64,000 bases of DNA, taken from positions 2,424,890 to 2,488,889 of the forward strand of contig NC_081154.1 of the NCBI RefSeq assembly GCF_958295425.1, given 5' to 3'. Source of the DNA: Solea solea. Lineage: Eukaryota > Chordata > Actinopteri > Pleuronectiformes > Soleidae. The notes beneath the pieces were generated by a model. That model had not been told where the DNA came from, did not search any database, and worked only from the letters and a program-made list of their open reading frames with translations. The position numbers were made by a program, and so were the translations under genes. Within the stretch, counting starts at the first letter, position 1, and each line of letters opens with the position of its first letter. Of this stretch, positions 26,250 through 38,700 are shown piece by piece.

Positions 26250-27235
26250 TGTCCTGTGATTATTCATAAATGAATATTTTGTTGCCCTTCTGCCTCCATC
26301 TTGCCCTAACCCCTTGTGTCATTGTCCATCCTGGTTCAGATAAAGCTTCCATTTCATTTGTGTTGCTATGCTTCTGTCACACTCGTCCCCAGGTATATAA
26401 ACTCATCTACTCCCACTCCTTCACCAGTCTTCACTGTCACTCTTGCGCTGATCTTCACTCTTTCTCACATGATCAACTTCATACTTGTGTAGTTATGTCA
26501 CACTTGTTCTTGAGAATCAGAACCACTGCACTTCTTCCCCATTGTGTTAAACAATCTGCCCCAAAGGTCCCTTGCACTCTCTCTCACCTCGACATCTCCA
26601 TACCTTCTCAGGTACAGTGTGTCATCTGGACCAACTGCTTTTCCACTCACTTCCTCCTTACTCCTCCAAGTACTCCTACCTACCATCTTTTCATCACACT
26701 CTGTTCTTTTCCATCTCTGTCTATTTAGTGGATATAAGTCCTTCTCTCCTTCCCCAGTGTATCACACGCCTCATTAGAAGCCTTTTCCTTTGCCGTTGCC
26801 ACCTCTCACTCTTTGCTGCACACCTCGACTCCCAGTGCTCCTGCCTACTCCTCTTCATCTCCCTACTTTCTGTCCTACTTTCTCTTCTCTTCAAACGTCC
26901 TCATTGCACCGCCATGTTTCCTTATCATCTTTCCTCTGTCCACCCTGGTAACTCTTCACTGCCTCCCACAGACACTTCAAAACTCCTCCCTGAACTCTGT
27001 GCGACCTTCTTCCTCTTGGTTTCCAAAAGTGTCTCCTATCTCCTTCAGGGTGCACCTTCTGCCCAGTCTACCCATGACTTATGAATTAGGGGTCACCCTA
27101 TGCTCCGCCCTCTTCCTGTATTTGCCACAGCCATTTCCATCCACCCGTCAAACTCCACAACCATCTGTCCTTCCACATTCCTCTCACATTCACCCCATAC
27201 CTCACCTCCTCATCACCTCTGCTTCCTTCACCAAC
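26250..27235 (-). pseudogene. Non-LTR retrotransposon (LINE) ORF2 wreck
   Basis: On the minus strand the pieces read like a fish non-LTR reverse transcriptase protein. Near 26690-26590 there is GKAVGPDDT followed by LWGRLFN, the conserved entry into the RT domain. Then, after what looks like an internal deletion, SDSQEQV (about 26510) and KTGEGVGVDEFIYLG-like sequence (about 26440-26390), which belongs after the RT domain. Stops and frame changes are frequent. The part from 26760 to 27235 is purine-rich on this strand with Lys/Arg/Glu content, as before the RT domain, but is too decayed to align by eye. The clade (RTE-like or related) is uncertain. Confidence 0.6.
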
Positions 27236-27239
27236 ACGC

Positions 27240-27605
27240 GTCCATTGAAGTTTGCTCTGTGTGAACTCTTATTGGGCCCCGAGCCACGAATTTGTGCGAG
27301 GAACCCATTGTAAAGGTCATTTTTGAGGGGGTTAACGTGCATAAAAACGTTACATGAAGATCAGGTTTGGAGAAAATGAGATGTTGGCATTGTTCCCGGA
27401 CCCGTGCATTGCTCAAGGGCTCTATGGCGCCCCCTAAGGTGAAAACAGAGGCAAAATTGAGTCCCGCCGAATTTCCCCAAACTTGGTGGAAAGATGTTCT
27501 AGACCAAGACGGACAAAACAGCCGACCGTAACCGTGGCTACAACTCAACAGGAAGTGGGCCATTTGGCATCTTGGCGTCCATTTTGACGATTTGCACCCT
27601 ACGTA
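27240..27605 (+). repeat. Interspersed repeat, 'ACTCAACAGGAAGT' family
   Basis: Contains aactcaacaggaagtgggcc, cttggcgtccattttgacga and tttgcaccctacgtaaatag near the right end. The reverse complement of these phrases occurs at 36443-36520 and again at 36638-36680, so this is a dispersed family. Confidence 0.75.
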
Positions 27606-28564
27606 AATAGTTCCTTTTTATTTCTCTTCTCTTATTTTGTCGCACATGGAAATAAAAGAAAATATTATTTCACATTGAGAACAGAACAAATGAATGAAAA
27701 GGACTAAGATTAATTATTTGAATCAAAACCTCCTTCACTATTTGTGTGGAAATCCTGTAACCAGTGAAAATAAAATGATACTGAAACATTTAAATACGTT
27801 TGCTCTATTAAAAGAAACAGTCAATTCAGAATTTTTGAAGTTTCATCACACTGTAACTCCCCCTGACCACAGACCTATTCATATAGTCTTATGAATTTTC
27901 ACAGAGAAGAGAAATGAAACTCTGGACCCACTGACTAACTAAAAGTATCCCAAAGCATAGCAAGGGTTCCTGCGTCATCAGTTCCGCATGGAACGACTTA
28001 ACGACACCCTCACTCCTGCAACAGTGCAGGGAACTTTTTTTTTTTTTTTTTTAATCCCAATACGGACATAAATCACTGTGCTTTAAAAAATAAATAAAAT
28101 AAGTCCTTTTATCATGCTGTCATGCAACTGCACGGTGAGTGATGTAATAATCTTGTTACATATATGGTGGTTGGATGATTTTTTTAACTCCTATCTTTCT
28201 GTTCATGGTATATTTATGATATTATTTTAAGAATTTCATCAAAGCAGCAGCTTTGGATCAATTATATACGATATATTTGCTTTTTTACATTTTTTTATAC
28301 AGATATGTGTGCAACTGCAGTTTATTTGCTTTGTGAATTAGGAGAAGCTTGTTTTTTCTTTGTCTTCACACCTCGTCGTTGCAACATTACCACAAACTTC
28401 ACGTTTCAACTGCAGTGCCATTCTGACACATTTAAAGATGACGAGCCAAGATAAGATCAGTACAACACCGACTTTGAGTTTCCTTCAGATGGAGAACAAA
28501 CAAGAAAACACACTCACTAACGAATCGACATTATGTGTGTGTGCGTGGATAGACAGATAGATAT
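27606..28564. other. No gene seen; AT-rich
   Basis: AT-rich DNA with a T run near 28037-28052. No supported exon. Confidence 0.6.
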
Positions 28565-28810
28565 CGTGAGATTACGAATTCTAGAAAAAAGTCAAGATCC
28601 TTGAGATTAAAGTCAATATTCTAAGCAAAAAGTCAGACTTCTTGAGATCAAAGTCAGAATTATTGAGATTAAAGTCAGAATTATTGAGAATAAAGTCACA
28701 ATTCATGAGATTAAAATCAGAATTCTAGAAATGTCAAATTTATTGAGATTAAAGTCACAATTTGTAAGATTAAAGTCCGATTTCTGAGGAAAAAGTTCAA
28801 TTTTTTTTAA
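28565..28810. repeat. Degenerate 22-bp AAAGTCAGAATT array
   Basis: Loose tandem of units such as attgagattaaagtcagaat. The same motif forms the array at 29500-29757. Confidence 0.85.
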
Positions 28811-29499
28811 ATGATTTTTTTTAATGCTTTACAGTCCCTGGTTCAACATGGTAAGATTAGACCTTTGTTGTTTCTCATGTGCCTTTGTCACCTGCTGCAG
28901 ATCACGTTTCCTTTTGGACGACGATAATAAAAGTTGAAGGTTGAAAGAGGTGCCGGGATTTTGACGTCACATTAAATAACAATGTTAGCTGTTAACAAAG
29001 CTGTGAGCGGCTTTTACAGACGAGGTCTTTTCAGCCTTGTGTGTCAGTAAGGGAAATAAAAAAATAGGAAAATCTTGTGTTTAATTTCAGGTTCATAGAC
29101 TAGGTAAACAAAGGTTATTTTTGGCTTTTTGATTAGGGTACTTATCAGGTCAATCTATATCCAGGATTCTTAATAGGCCAGATTGTAGCTATAATGTTAT
29201 GTTGGCCATTTTATGTATTGACATTTTTTCTTAGTGCGTAGTTTTCTTTTGCATTCTTATGTACTTTGTTCTTATACTGTCCTGGTTGTTGTTTGTTTGC
29301 TTAGCCAAATGCATGCACATTAGCCAATAACTAACTCTGTTGAATAAACAATAAACTAAACTAAAGTGTGAACTGTGTTGAGCAGTAATATGGAGGTCTC
29401 ACACAGAGGGGTCAGGGGCCCTTTCAGGTCCTTACAAGACTTCCTGTGATTCATTGCAACACTATGGAAGAAAGAAAAACAATAATAAAACAGCATGAA
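28811..29499. other. No gene seen; possible retroelement tail
   Basis: Ends of words such as aataaacaataaactaaact (about 29344-29363) look like a retroelement 3' tail, but I cannot assign it. No exon. Confidence 0.4.
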
Positions 29500-29808
29500 T
29501 TCTGAATATAAAGTCTGAAATCATGAGATTAAATTCAGAATTCAAGAATAAAGGTCAGAATTGTTTTAATTAAAGTCAGAATTCCTAAGATTAAAGTCTG
29601 AATTCTGAGATTGAAATCCGAATTCTGATTTTAAAATCCAAATTTTCAAAATTAAAGTCCGAATTTTTTAGATTAAAACCGGAATTCTTGAGATTCAAGT
29701 CAGAATTCTTGAGATTCAAGTCAGAATTCTTGAGATTCAAGTCAGAATTCTATTAATCTCAGAAGAGAAGAGAAGAGAAGAGAAGAGAAGAGAAGAGAAG
29801 AGAAGAGT
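29500..29808. repeat. Degenerate 22-bp array followed by AGAAG tract
   Basis: Units such as agtcagaattcttgagattc run to about 29757 and then change to an AGAAG/AGAGA purine tract (29761-29807) that sits directly upstream of the putative promoter of gene 1. Confidence 0.88.
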
Positions 29809-29819
29809 CTCCCTGGCAG

Positions 29820-30042
29820 GAATCAGTCAGTCTGACCGCCCACAGTCCGGGGGGGAGGAGGAGGAGGAGAAGAGGAGAGCAGAGGGGGAGAGGGGGAGAA
29901 AGTGCTGCTTTGTGAATGAGAGGAGCGGCGGAGGACACAAAACTAAACTTTACTCGCATTATTCCACACGGGTGGAGGTGTTTTTTTCACGCTGAACGCG
30001 GAGGTTTTGGACGGTGCAGCGAGGAGCGCAGCGGACATTACA
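29820..30042 (+). promoter_or_regulatory. CpG-rich promoter and noncoding exon 1 of gene 1
   Basis: GC and CpG rise sharply compared with the AT-rich flanks. The stretch ends in gcggacattaca followed by a strong donor gtaagt (GT at 30043). The next acceptor in the right direction is ttgttcag at 31885, just before the start codon exon. The start of transcription cannot be fixed; no TATA box is clear. The exon-1 assignment is inference from the splice donor and base composition. Confidence 0.5.
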
Positions 30043-31885
30043 GTAAGTCACGACGGCGTTTATGTCGCACATTGACGGGTTTCTTTTTTCTTCTTTTTTT
30101 GCTTCGACGGAACGATGCCTGCATGCGAGCCGAACCGTGACAGGAATAAGTGTCGTGAGATGGGAGATGATTTCAGGGCAGGATTTCACTCCTGTGGCTC
30201 TTTTGTGCATTCACAAACCTCGCAGTTTTTCTCTGTTTAGTCCAAACATGTGTTTGTTTCTCTCCAAACTGTGATTGTTGTGCAAAGTAACGTTTGAAAA
30301 TGCATTGTTTTGCTGTTTTTCAAATGTCCTCGGATGTTGAAATGGGAATCGGGGGAAAACGACGACTTGTGTCCAGATTCATGTGCGACAATCTGTTGAT
30401 TCACATCTTCACTGTTTTCATACAAAGTTTCCGTGTGGGTTTCGCAACATTTCATGACTCATGCAGCAGACGTGCGTGCCCAATGTCACCATGGACAAAA
30501 AATAGACTCATAGAAGACTCATTCATGATATTGTGGGCTTCTCTGCTCCTCCAGGGAGTGTGGTGGTGGTGGTGGTGGTGTGCAAGTAGTAAACATCAAC
30601 TTTAATGATGTGAACACCAGACTATGGATGCTGGTCTTTAAAATAAGATTAAAAAGATAAGATAAAAACCTATTTTCATTCAAAATAGACTCATCAGCAG
30701 TGGTGTGCACAGGTGGGGGCGACAGTGAGGCCCCCCCTGGTGCCCTAATGGACAAAAATGCTGCACGCTTAAGTTCACCCTGAAGTAAAATACAAGGATG
30801 TGACCTACTGGCTGAAAATGAAAGTTTCTAAAGGGACCACACGGTTGGTGCAGTGGTTAGCATTCTTGGCTTTGCAGCAGGAAGACCCGGGTTCACGACC
30901 CGGCCTTTCTGCATGGGAGTTTGCATGTTCTCCTCATTCTCCGGTTTCCTCCCACAGTCCAAAAACATCCAATAATGGGGGAGTCGGTAAAATTGGACAC
31001 TCTAAATTGACCGTGAGTGTGAGAGTGGATGGTTGTTTGTCCCCTGCCTTTCACCCTGTGTCAGCTGAGATTAGCACAGCGAACCTCATGTGAAGGATAG
31101 AGCGGTAGAAGATGAATGAATGAATGAATGGATGAATGGATGGATGGATTGTTTCTAAAGGATTGTCTTTCTAGTGGAGAAAAGTGATGATCCAATACGA
31201 TGCCAGTGTCTTAAAGGGCGTCCTTAGAGGACATGATGTCCAGTGCTGTCCAGAAAGGGCACATCTCGGTGATAGAACGTGATACTGTGCTGTGAAGGAT
31301 GTCCCTGTATAGGGAAACACAGGTGTGTGAGAATGTGGGAGAATTATAGACGACAGAAGTATCACTCACTAGGTGCCCTATTCATTTTCGCCACTGCTCA
31401 TCGGCACAAAATGGTAGTGGCAAAACATAATAATCGCTGTCAGAACAGAAACAAAGTATGGGCAGAATATAAAAAAATAATATATATATATATATATTTT
31501 AACCTTTTCTGTGTCCAAATACATTTAGCACAATTAATTATTAATTATCAATGTCAATTATCTCCCATCCCTAGATCTGAGGAATGCAAGGTGAACTTCA
31601 TTTAATCTGGAGTCCATTTTCTACATTAGTTAACATTTTGTGTGTAAATGACTAGAAAACAGTGATAAGGGAATAAAAACAGGGTGAATTAAACTTTTTT
31701 GAGCAAATGTTTAAAACTTCAATATAACTATGATAATTCTTTAAAGGTTTTAGATAAAAACAGCAGATATTAACATATAAGAAGAAACAGAAACCAACAG
31801 GATCCATTTAAAAATGAATCTACTGATCGTTGCATCTCTGGTGAAATGAAACCGATGGTGATTTTGTGCTTCACTGTTTGTTCAG
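30043..31885 (+). other. Putative intron 1 of gene 1
   Basis: Runs from gtaagt to the acceptor ttcag at 31881-31885. It contains a TGG tract (30560-30580), a complete-looking SINE (30838-31150) and a short TA tract (31478-31496). The GT end is CpG-rich, consistent with a promoter-proximal intron. Confidence 0.45.
30838..31150 (+). mobile_element. tRNA-derived SINE, near full length
   Basis: Has a pol III A box (tggtgcagtggttagc) and B box (gggttcacgacccgg), then the body (tttgcatgttctcctc, cggtttcctcccacagtcca, attggacactctaaattgac, gtgagtgtgagagtggatgg) and the tail ggatagagcggtagaagatg followed by an AATG/GGAT tandem. It belongs to the Mermaid/V-SINE-like families of fish and shares its tail with the LINE end at 60425-60655. 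Confidence 0.85.
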
Positions 31886-32734
31886 GAGCTTCAGAGAATC
31901 TGTTGTAAACCATGTGGCTAACGTTAGCCTGCGCCGCCTGTCTCTGCCTGCTGGTGGCAGTCAGCAGCGAGCCCTGCCTCATCATCAGCGAGGTCAACGC
32001 CGACAACCCGCGCCTGGACACCACCGAGTTTGTGGAGCTGTATCACACCAGCGGACAGCGCGCCTCGCTGGACGGCTACACCCTCGTCTTCTACAACGGG
32101 AACGGAAACATCGCCTACAAGGTGCTGGACCTCAAAGGCCACAGCACAGACGACCGAGGGTTCTTCCTGGTGGGCTCCGTGGACATGCTGCCCAAACCCG
32201 CCATCCTCCTGCCACCGAACACGGTGCAGAACGGCCCGGACGCCATTGTCCTCTACCACACGTCTGCTGCCCGCTACAGCGAGAAGATGAACGTCACCTC
32301 TGCGGGAATGGTCGACGCCATCGTGTACATGACTCGCCGCACCGGGGGCGCGGAGTTCCTCGCCGAAACCCTGACGCCTGGAGAACCTGCCTTCGTTGAA
32401 GACGAGACGGCACTGGAGGGGGACGAGTCCATCGAGAGATGCCTGCTGTCCGAGGATCGCTGGGGCTTCCAGGTGTCCTCGCCGTCTCCCGGTCAGCGCA
32501 ACAACTGCACGCCACCCGCCGCCCCGGCAACCAGCCCTGTCATCACTGAGCTGAAGCTGGGAGGAGGACAGGTGGACGGGTTTGTGGAGCTGACGGACGC
32601 TCCCGCTGCTGGTCCTCTGGTGCTGGTGGTGCTGGATGGGAAAACGGACCGGGTCAGCGTGAGCGTGGACGTGAAGGTGGAGACATCCTGGAACTCTTTG
32701 ATCTCCATGACCATCGAGAAGAAGTACATGAAAG
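31886..32734 (+). CDS. Gene 1 start-codon exon (signal peptide, LTD unit A, start of unit B)
   Basis: Acceptor ttgttcag at 31885, 26 nt of leader, then ATG at 31912 in the context aaaccATGT. The exon is GC-rich and ends at the donor g|gtcagt in phase 1. It holds the first LTD unit complete, with EFVELYHTSG as the hallmark strand, followed by the first third of unit B. A longer open frame continues past the donor to 33123, but the GDESGAVAIYSG exon in the same protein frame begins only after the acceptor at 32814, which supports splicing. Confidence 0.85.
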
Positions 32735-35700
32735 GTCAGTGTGCATGTGATGCATTTACAGGTTTATATGAGTCGTGGCAGGTAAGTGTTTCATTTCTTT
32801 TCATTTCTTCTCAGGTGATGAGTCCGGGGCAGTGGCCATTTACAGCGGCAGAGCTTCAGACTTCCCCGTGGGCAGCCCCCTCAGCCAGTTACAGCCTCTG
32901 GACGCGTTTGTGTTCGCTGGACCTGGAGACAAGCCCAGTGCCAACCTCACGGAGACGCTCATCCCGGGCAGGCAGCCGTACCAACTCAGCAACAGGCAAG
33001 AAACTGAACTGTATCTGGTACACGGACTGCAGGACATGGAAGAGTTCACTTCATGTCAGGGTTACTGTTAGAAACTGTAGTTTTAAGTGTTGTGAAACAC
33101 CGAGGGAAACGGTCAGCTTGTGACCCTTGTTCCTCTTTGATGAGTCTGGATGACGTCACTACAAGCACGCTCATACTCATAAAAGTAGACTCTGCTGGTT
33201 TGAATGAAAGTCTATGGGAAAATTAGTCTAATCTTCATTTGCTATAAAACGTCAATAAACATCTTCCTGGGGAGTTAATGGTCTCAATTGCTAATCACAG
33301 AACTTCTTCAATAAATCATTATGTTTAGTTTGTCCATTAAAAACTGAAAGACCTGCTCCTGATGTTCCAAGCTAGCTTTTCCAAGTGTCTTTGTGTGAGT
33401 TTGTTTCATCGTTTTTTTTTTCAGTTTGAGAGAAGGAGGTTTCTATCTGAGTCGCTGTGGCGTTGCCTCCTGGTCCAGAGATCCTGGCGTCTTCTGGGAG
33501 GCTCCACAAACCCCTGGACTGCCCAACCAGTGTCCCTGGCCAAAGATCTGCCCTCACAGTAGTGGTGAGTGTTTTTTGAATGTGCATTCATCTGGTTCCT
33601 TCCTAGAATCTGGGTTGGGACTGGCATACTGTATGGGTGGTAGAGGTAAATCCATTAACTAACATAAAATGAAGGAGTTTATCTCTTGGTAAAATAGTCA
33701 GAAACGAGCACACAGTTGCTCTCTCTATTTATTCTTTAAAGTGGAATTAATTATATTATATTTGGCAAGAAAAATGTCCCAAAATGTCAAGCTATTCCTT
33801 TTAAATCCTCCAGTGATCCCAGGAGGCTCAGACTCACTGCCTCACCTCCCTCCGTGGGGGAACAGCGACTTCCTGATCAACGAGCTAAACACGGACACAC
33901 CAGGTGCTGCCGAGGACGGCGAGTACATCGAGCTCTGGCACCCGTCAGGGCGCCGGGTGTCCCTGCAGGGGATCTGGATCCTGCTGTTCAGTGCGCATAA
34001 CAACAAACCGTACAGGGAGATCAGCCTGAGTGGACACTTCACCACCTCTAAGGGCTACTTCCTGTTGGGCAGTGACCGGTTGGTGCCAGCGCCGTCGCTT
34101 CGCCTGCCTCCTAACACCATCCAGAATGGGCCGGACGCCGTGGCTCTGTACCGCAGCCCTTTTGGCCCTCCGTCGGCTGCACAGAGGGGGATTCCCACTA
34201 AAGGCCTGCTGGATGCAGTGGTGTACCGGCAGAGGGGGTCAGACAAAGAGGCGCAGGAGTTGAGCAAAGCTCTGACCCCAGGACAGCTGCCTCTGTTGGA
34301 GTATCCAGAAGTTCTGCCCGGGGATGAGTCTCTGAGCCGCTGCAGAGGCCTTTACCCGTACGACCTGTCTGCTTTTTCAGTGAGTACACGGCGTTGTCGC
34401 CACTGAAGCATTCTGAATAATTACTGAAACAGTACCAACACTTTTACATTAAGTATCCCTAGGTTTTCTCATTCCACTCCCACCCTTCTGCGACCCATCT
34501 GTGGGTGTTTCTCCTCTCTCGCACCTGTCACTGTCTCGCTTTACTCGCGCCGTGTTGCTGCCGCGCTCCCTCCACACCTTCATCGTCAGTCAAGGCGTAA
34601 ACAGAATGACTTCCTGTGCACGGCGTTTGGAATGTCGCAGGCTAATGCCAGATCCAAAACAAACACATTTATTATTGTGAGAAACGGTGACTCACGTGGA
34701 GCCGACAGCACTCATGTGGCAGTGTGGCGTGAATGTGACGGACATTTGTTTACACGTCTTTAAAGGAGTTCACATTTTTGCTTGTTGATACTTAAATGAG
34801 CGTCCGCGTCAGTCCAATGTTCTTGGCGTACGTCCTCAATCTCACATTCCATTTTAGCAGCTGTAATTTCTCACCAGGATATCACTTTGTGTGTTTGTGT
34901 GTTTGTGTGTGTGTATGTGTGCTCTTGGTCTTTGAGTGCTGAGTTGTGTGTGTGTACCTAATATAACCCCACACATGTTTCTATGGTTACCATCGTTTGA
35001 CCACAATTTAAAGTATATGCATACAGCACCTGTGAAATGTCACTGGCACAATGCGTCACATGGGCCCCGAGCAGAACCTGGTGGATCACTGCAGATGCGG
35101 ATAGTTTGAGCACATTGACACAAATCTGGGTTTAACAACATACTTAACATATAGAGTGTCCAATGTTTTTGCATGTTTCTTTATTTACGAAATAAGAAGG
35201 ATCGAGAAGACGAGAGAGAGAGAGAAAGAAAGAGAGAGAGAGAAAAGCGGGGAACGTGTGAGTCAGCGTACCAAGTGAGGTTGACGTCGAAAACCCGGGC
35301 TTCTGATCCGGAATGGACCGAGGGTGTTCGTGTTCATCCGTCCCTTAGGAAGCTTTAAACTGCTGTGTCTCATCTGCTCTGTGGCAGTGGTTAAAAGTGG
35401 GACAAAAGTTTTCTTATTATGTCTGTGTATGATTATCTCATACATTGCACACATTTTCATCCCCGTAGGTGGCTCCGCCCACGCCCCTGAGAGAGAACAG
35501 CTGTCCTCGTCCGCCGCCTGCCCCCGAGGGCGTGGTCATCAGCGAGGTGGCCAGCGGCCACTGGACCAATCACAGCCTGCAGAGGGCGTTTGTGGAGCTG
35601 CACGGGCCTCCAATGACGGACCTGCGAGGCCTGGTGCTGTCCGTGTTTGACCAGGAGCGCAGTGGCACCGTCATCGCCCTGCCGCTGACCGGATCTATCG

Positions 35701-38700
35701 ATCAGGATGGAGTTTACATCGTTGGAAATGTCACTGGAGCAGGTGAGGGCAGTGGAGGGCACCTTATCTATCTTTATATTGATTCCGACCCCGTCTCCTT
35801 CACCTCCTTCACCTCCCCTCTCTCTCTCTCACTCTCTCCTGCATAGATCAGATTTTCCCAGAAGGCTCCACGGTGCCGGCGCGGGGAGCGGTCGTCCTGT
35901 GCTACGACCTGTTCAGCGTCTGCAGAGCCGGCACTGCTCTCACCAACTCCAGCCTCAGAGACGTGCTGGTGTTCAGTGAGAGCCAGCAGCTGCTCTCCTC
36001 TCTGTCCACCACCAGAGGGAGACAAGTGATCCCAGCTGTCAGGTGAGCACATGGACTCACATAAGGCATTATTTCAGCTGTGTTCATCCATTCACACAGG
36101 CATTATAGGGAGTGGGCGTGCTCTGATGAATCATAGTCGCCTCTTACATGTTTGAGCGTGAACAATGATGACTAATGACACCTGAGAACCTAATCACTGG
36201 GTGTGGGCAGTTAAAACAAGGAGAACTGACGACTGCACTGATACAACAATGAACTTCTCTACTTAAGACCTTGACACAGCCTGTTTTTGATTTTTGAGGG
36301 GATTTGTTTTAGCTCCAATGGATTTATGGGTTTTGTCCGACTCTCCTAACATTGAAGCCGATTTGTCAAGGTTAACAAAAACAAAACTAGTTTTGCTGTT
36401 TTGTCGCTTTTGAATCCGCAAACCCTTTAATGTGTCTTGCTCATTTACATAGGGTGCAAATGGCCAAAATGGACGCCAAAATTCAAAAATGGCCAACTTC
36501 CTGTTGAGTTGAGGTTATAGTCGGTTATAGCTGACTTTTTTTGTTCGTCTCCGTCTATAACATGTTCCCACCAAGTTGTGGGAATTTTGGTGGAACTGTT
36601 CCGTGGTGAATGGTCGAAAAAAACAGACAAGTTTGCTCATTTACGTAGGGTGCAAATGGCCTAAATGGACGCCAAAGTCCAAGTAAATAAGTCAAAGTAC
36701 ATTTTACCTCCACATACATACAGACACGAGATGATCTGAAAAGTATACATCAGTTTAAAGTCGATGTCTATCTTCTGGTTCGTGTCTACGTGCAGGTCGG
36801 TGGAAGACGGCGCCGTCTCGCTCAGTCGCTGTTCGTGCTGTGAAGTGAGAAGCCCCTCCTCCTGGACAAGCTCCTCCCCCACGCCTCACAGCGCCAACCT
36901 CTGCCCGAGCCCGGCCTTTTCGAGTCAAATTGACCTTTGCCTCGGCCCGCTGTCCACGGACTGGCAGGAGCAGTCAGGAGGTGAGTGAATATTAGGATTA
37001 AGTACATGTAGAACATCTTACAGTATTTATGTTCGGGTTGGTTCATCACCGCGTGTCTCGTTTTCTTTTAGACTGCAGCGGCGCTCTGATCCAGGGAAGG
37101 AGAGTTGCTGACGTGGCCGACTACCTGGAGAGGAGGTGTCACTGTGGCATCTCTGCGCTGTATCTCCAAGGTGAGACACTTTGACCTGATACTACAAAAC
37201 TTCCACACGCTGCCTTTCAGATGCTCTGGTGTGATTTCCCACTCCAGAGGACGGTTTAAGTTTGTTGTTGTTTTCCACTGACACAGCGAAAGGCCTTTAA
37301 AGCCTTGTTTAGATTCTATCTATCTTGACTTAGTTTCGGCACGATCGCCTTTCTGAATGAACACAAATATGATTTGACGATCGATATATTGTAGCAATGG
37401 AAGAAAATCAGAAATGAGTGTTGAGACTTCAGCTTGGTTATCTGAAGGTAGCCACACTCGTCTGTGGTCACAGAAGAAACTCGTCCACTATCCATTTTAA
37501 TGTCATACGTTCACAAACGTTTGTGCACAGTAGGGCTGTAAAGTCCCGGTCGACTCGTCGATTTATGACTCCATACGTTCTGGTTCCACTCAAATAATGA
37601 TAATGCGACCTTTTGTCGTGTTAATTCATACAGTCTATGGTTAATTTGATTTCATCTGGAGGAATGTACCAAGTGCTAATGGGGGTGTTTTCAGCGCACC
37701 CCTGTTCCACAGGTAACAGCGTGTGTTCAGAGAACACCCCCCTTGTTTTCAGTATTTTGGATTAGCCCAACCCACAAGAGGCAGATTAAAGTACGTCCGG
37801 TGGTTTTATTTAATGTTGAGCTACAGTCAGTCGTCCTCTAACATCCATGTCACAGACGTCACAGACGTCACAGTGTGGCAGCATTTTACAAAAAGCTTCT
37901 AGGTTCTGGTGCACAGGGTTCTCTACTAATCCCAAACTTGAAATGGCTGACAGTGAACGTAAGGACAAACTAAACTACTCACAGGAGACGACGAGTGGTG
38001 GTTAGACGTGTTTCTGCTTATAACCACTCGCAGCATTTAAGTGTATTCCAACTCTGAATGGAAGAAAAGTGCCGGTCTGCTGTGATTAGTGCTCCCTCAA
38101 AGCCCGGACCTGTGTGCTACAAGCCATCTCATGTGGATAACTGCCAATCAGCTGTTCCACAGGGATCAACATGCCGGCTACTTCTCATTTTACAGGATCA
38201 CGAGGTAACAAGGTTCAACAAACTCTCTGAAAACATCAACTTCTTCATACGGCCCAACATTGTGTTTGTGAGACAGCAGCAAACTAAATGGTTTCAGACT
38301 GTAAACCACACAAACGTACTATGGAACCCGACATTTAAACATACGTCATCTACAACTCCTCCATCTGTCTTTAATGTCCCAGGATGTAACGTGTATAGAC
38401 GTGATAGAACTAAAGGCAAAGGGGGTGGGGTTTAGATTTATAAAAACACCTGCAAGCAACCTAGAATGTGTAGGTGTAAAAATAACATTATCCCCTCAAA
38501 TGTCTTTTGCTGTTTTTGCTGTTTTTGCTGTTTATCGACCTCCTGCCACTACAAATGATTTTTTTGATTGTATAGCTAATGTCCTCAAACAGTATGCAGG
38601 GAGTGAAATGATACTTATGGGAGATTTTCATTTAAACTGGCTTGATATAGCACGTAGGAAAAAGCTCAAGGGCGTTATCAAAATGTTTCAGATGACACAA

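Noticed and set aside
26270..27313. Plus-strand frames rich in Ser, Leu and Pro
   Set aside because: They are the opposite strand of the LINE remnant, whose minus-strand reading gives recognisable RT motifs.
30838..30915. tRNA gene
   Set aside because: A and B boxes are present, but the rest is SINE body and no cloverleaf is completed.
31866..32399. 177-codon frame overlapping the gene 1 start exon in another frame
   Set aside because: Arg/Pro/His-rich shadow of a GC-rich coding exon; it lacks a signal peptide and does not continue across splice sites.
32735..33123. Retained intron extending gene 1 exon 2 to a stop at 33120
   Set aside because: The in-frame extension has no LTD character, and the frame after the acceptor at 32814 continues the protein perfectly. 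It could be a minor isoform.
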